Assembly (NCBI GenBank): GCA_032716605.1 | Contig: CM064485.1 | Location: 28,671,558 to 28,735,557, forward strand | Source: Paralithodes platypus | Lineage: Eukaryota > Arthropoda > Malacostraca > Decapoda > Lithodidae | Length of the DNA stretch: 64,000 nucleotides | Direction of reading: 5' to 3' | Part shown: positions 62,766 through 64,000 of the stretch, piece after piece | Position numbering within the stretch: position 1 is the stretch's first letter | Layout of the letters: the number at the start of each line of letters is the position of its first letter | The notes under the pieces: generated by a model | The model's input: the letters and a program-made list of their open reading frames with translations, nothing else | Told to the model about the DNA's origin: nothing | The model's database searches: none | Made by a program: the position numbers and the translations under genes

Positions 62766-63556
62766 TGTGGTAAACTATCAATGGAAGTTAAATATTACTA
62801 AGCTATAATGAAGCAAATAAAATCAATCTAAATGAATACTCTATATCTAAATTGAATTCAATCTGAAACAAGCCAATTTATATCCAAAGGTCTCACATAA
62901 TAAATGTATATAATTATAGGGTAAGGTTATAAGGGTTAATATTAGCCAGGAATTAACTCACCAATAGTTTCACGTGGCAATGAGGCAAGGGAGAACGTTT
63001 TACCCAATATGGCGGTGGACAATGGGGAACGAGACTTCGGTCCCAAGACATGAGTCAAGTTAAAGAAAGAATAAATGATTACATGGGAATGGACATGAAT
63101 AATATGCTTATCTATCAGTCAGTCATGATGTCGATGAGAGCGTCGTGATGGTGTAGTTGTGTGTATTGCTGTATGTGTATTGTGATTAGAGGCACAAAAG
63201 CACGATCAACTGAGGGCGGAAAATTAGATGTTAACTGGTTGGTGTTCGTGAAGGCTCTGGCGTACCTCAAAAGCACACCTTGCTGCCTTGGCAAACCGCC
63301 AGGAGCCCAAATTATCGTACCGCATTTAGGTTGCTCTATACGATAAATTATATTAATATATACGATAAATTCATATATACTACATAAGACCATGGCAATA
63401 TTGCTTAATAGCATATTAGGCCTTTTATAACTTAACTTATTTACAATCTTATAATATACGATCTACTCGTCCTACGTCGTGCTGTAGGAGAGATCGTGAC
63501 GTCACAGAGACATACAAGATCACAAAAGAGTCATATTCTATCGTATTTATACGATA
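62766..63556 (-). repeat. BEL 5' LTR
   Basis: 791 bases, partner of 54173-54963 with two differences seen. Its outer end lacks the TG that precedes TATCGTATAA next to the polypurine tract in the other copy. Confidence 0.92.
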
Positions 63557-64000
63557 ACGTTTATTTATATACCACTGCAGAATACTCGTGCAAGACAATA
63601 TAATAGAATCGAACAACACTAGCATAAGTGGATCTGGATGGAGCCTAGTCTCCCACTTCCAACGTTCAGGTATTAATCTTCTGATCACTGGCTTAATTAG
63701 CAAGTTTTATTTTACTGGAAGACCTAAATATATTCAGGTAATTCAATTTCACTGATTTGATCTCTTACTGGCTGGTCGCGTGCCCAAGTAGCAGCTCACA
63801 GTTAGGATTAGACACGCGTATATTGTAGAACACGGAAATCTCTAGTAACCTCATGGGGGTACTGATCTAAGTTTTATATTCTTATTGCAGAAATACGTAG
63901 AACACAAATCAGTGGGCGAACGTTAGATATCACTAGAGTTTTAATATCTGAATAAGGTAATTACGAGAGTCAATGTCGCCTGTTAATTAATGAGCACTGA
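63557..64000 (-). repeat. Family-A LTR, second locus, right piece
   Basis: After the ACGTT duplication the sequence resumes family-A LTR (TACTCGTGCAAGACAATATA, CCCACTTCCAACGTTCAGG, GTGGGCGAAC) with more differences from the Gypsy LTRs than they have from each other. It runs off the window edge, so whether it is a solo LTR or belongs to an element cannot be told. Confidence 0.85.

Larger units (their letters stand above)
54173..63556 (-). mobile_element. BEL/Pao LTR retrotransposon, full length
   Basis: Minus-strand order: 5' LTR (62766-63556), primer-binding site, an SGNH-hydrolase ORF, gag, pol (protease, RT, RNase H, integrase), polypurine tract, 3' LTR (54173-54963). The protease-RT style (LDQGSQRSF, IRVVYDCSAH) is that of BEL/Pao. 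The LTRs are both 791 bases and differ at only two sites that I noticed, so insertion was recent. Yet pol is split by a truncated poly(A) LINE and a 470-bp insert, and the integrase has frameshifts. gag and the extra ORF are intact. Confidence 0.92.

Overview
This window is a eukaryotic, almost certainly arthropod, transposon graveyard and nursery. I see no cellular gene. Nearly all coding potential belongs to retrotransposons: one Ty3/Gypsy LTR element with very long LTRs, one BEL/Pao LTR element, one DIRS1-like tyrosine-recombinase element, at least five non-LTR (LINE) elements and one tRNA-derived SINE. A decapod crustacean is my best guess (inference): DIRS1-like elements with inverted repeats are known to be common in decapods, and the TAGGCCTA/GGTAGGCTA-rich flanks fit. 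The sequence alone does not prove it.

Layout. 1-2523: a direct repeat (period 714), unassigned sequence and a LINE C-terminal remnant. Nest 1 (2524-20540): an LTR of family B was split by a complete minus-strand Gypsy element (2594-20205, target duplication GATAT, LTRs about 3.25 kb without their insertions). This element later received a 502-bp SINE (3' LTR), a 182-bp tailed insert (5' LTR) and a 3.1-kb insert carrying a truncated LINE. 22141-26830: a minus-strand LINE whose ORF1 carries an SGNH hydrolase domain. 27032-33347: a plus-strand I-type LINE (endonuclease, RT, RNase H) with a 13-bp target duplication. 33661-34290: a 315-bp tandem duplication with a tRNA-like sequence in each unit. 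Nest 2 (34612-53451): a poly(A) LINE split by a DIRS1-like element (37552-52986), which itself holds a CR1-like LINE with both ORFs open and an unclassified 1.8-kb block. Nest 3 (54031-64000): another family-A LTR split by a BEL/Pao element (54173-63556, target duplication ACGTT), which was hit in turn by a truncated copy of the nest 2 poly(A) LINE and by a 470-bp insert.

How the parts work. The Gypsy and BEL elements have gag, protease, RT, RNase H and integrase, but their pol regions are broken. The DIRS1-like element has RT, RNase H, a methyltransferase-like region and a tyrosine recombinase instead of integrase. It keeps inverted terminal repeats and an internal complementary region that records the junction of its circular intermediate. 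The CR1-like LINE at about 40.5-45.8 kb is the only autonomous element with all ORFs open.

Most notable: (1) the DIRS1-like element can be resolved to its crossover trinucleotide AAT, because an uninterrupted copy of its target lies in the same window; (2) the BEL element has an intact SGNH-hydrolase ORF between its 5' LTR and gag, making three different retroelements here with this fold; (3) a 47-bp fold-back palindrome breaks the Gypsy integrase just before its catalytic Glu.
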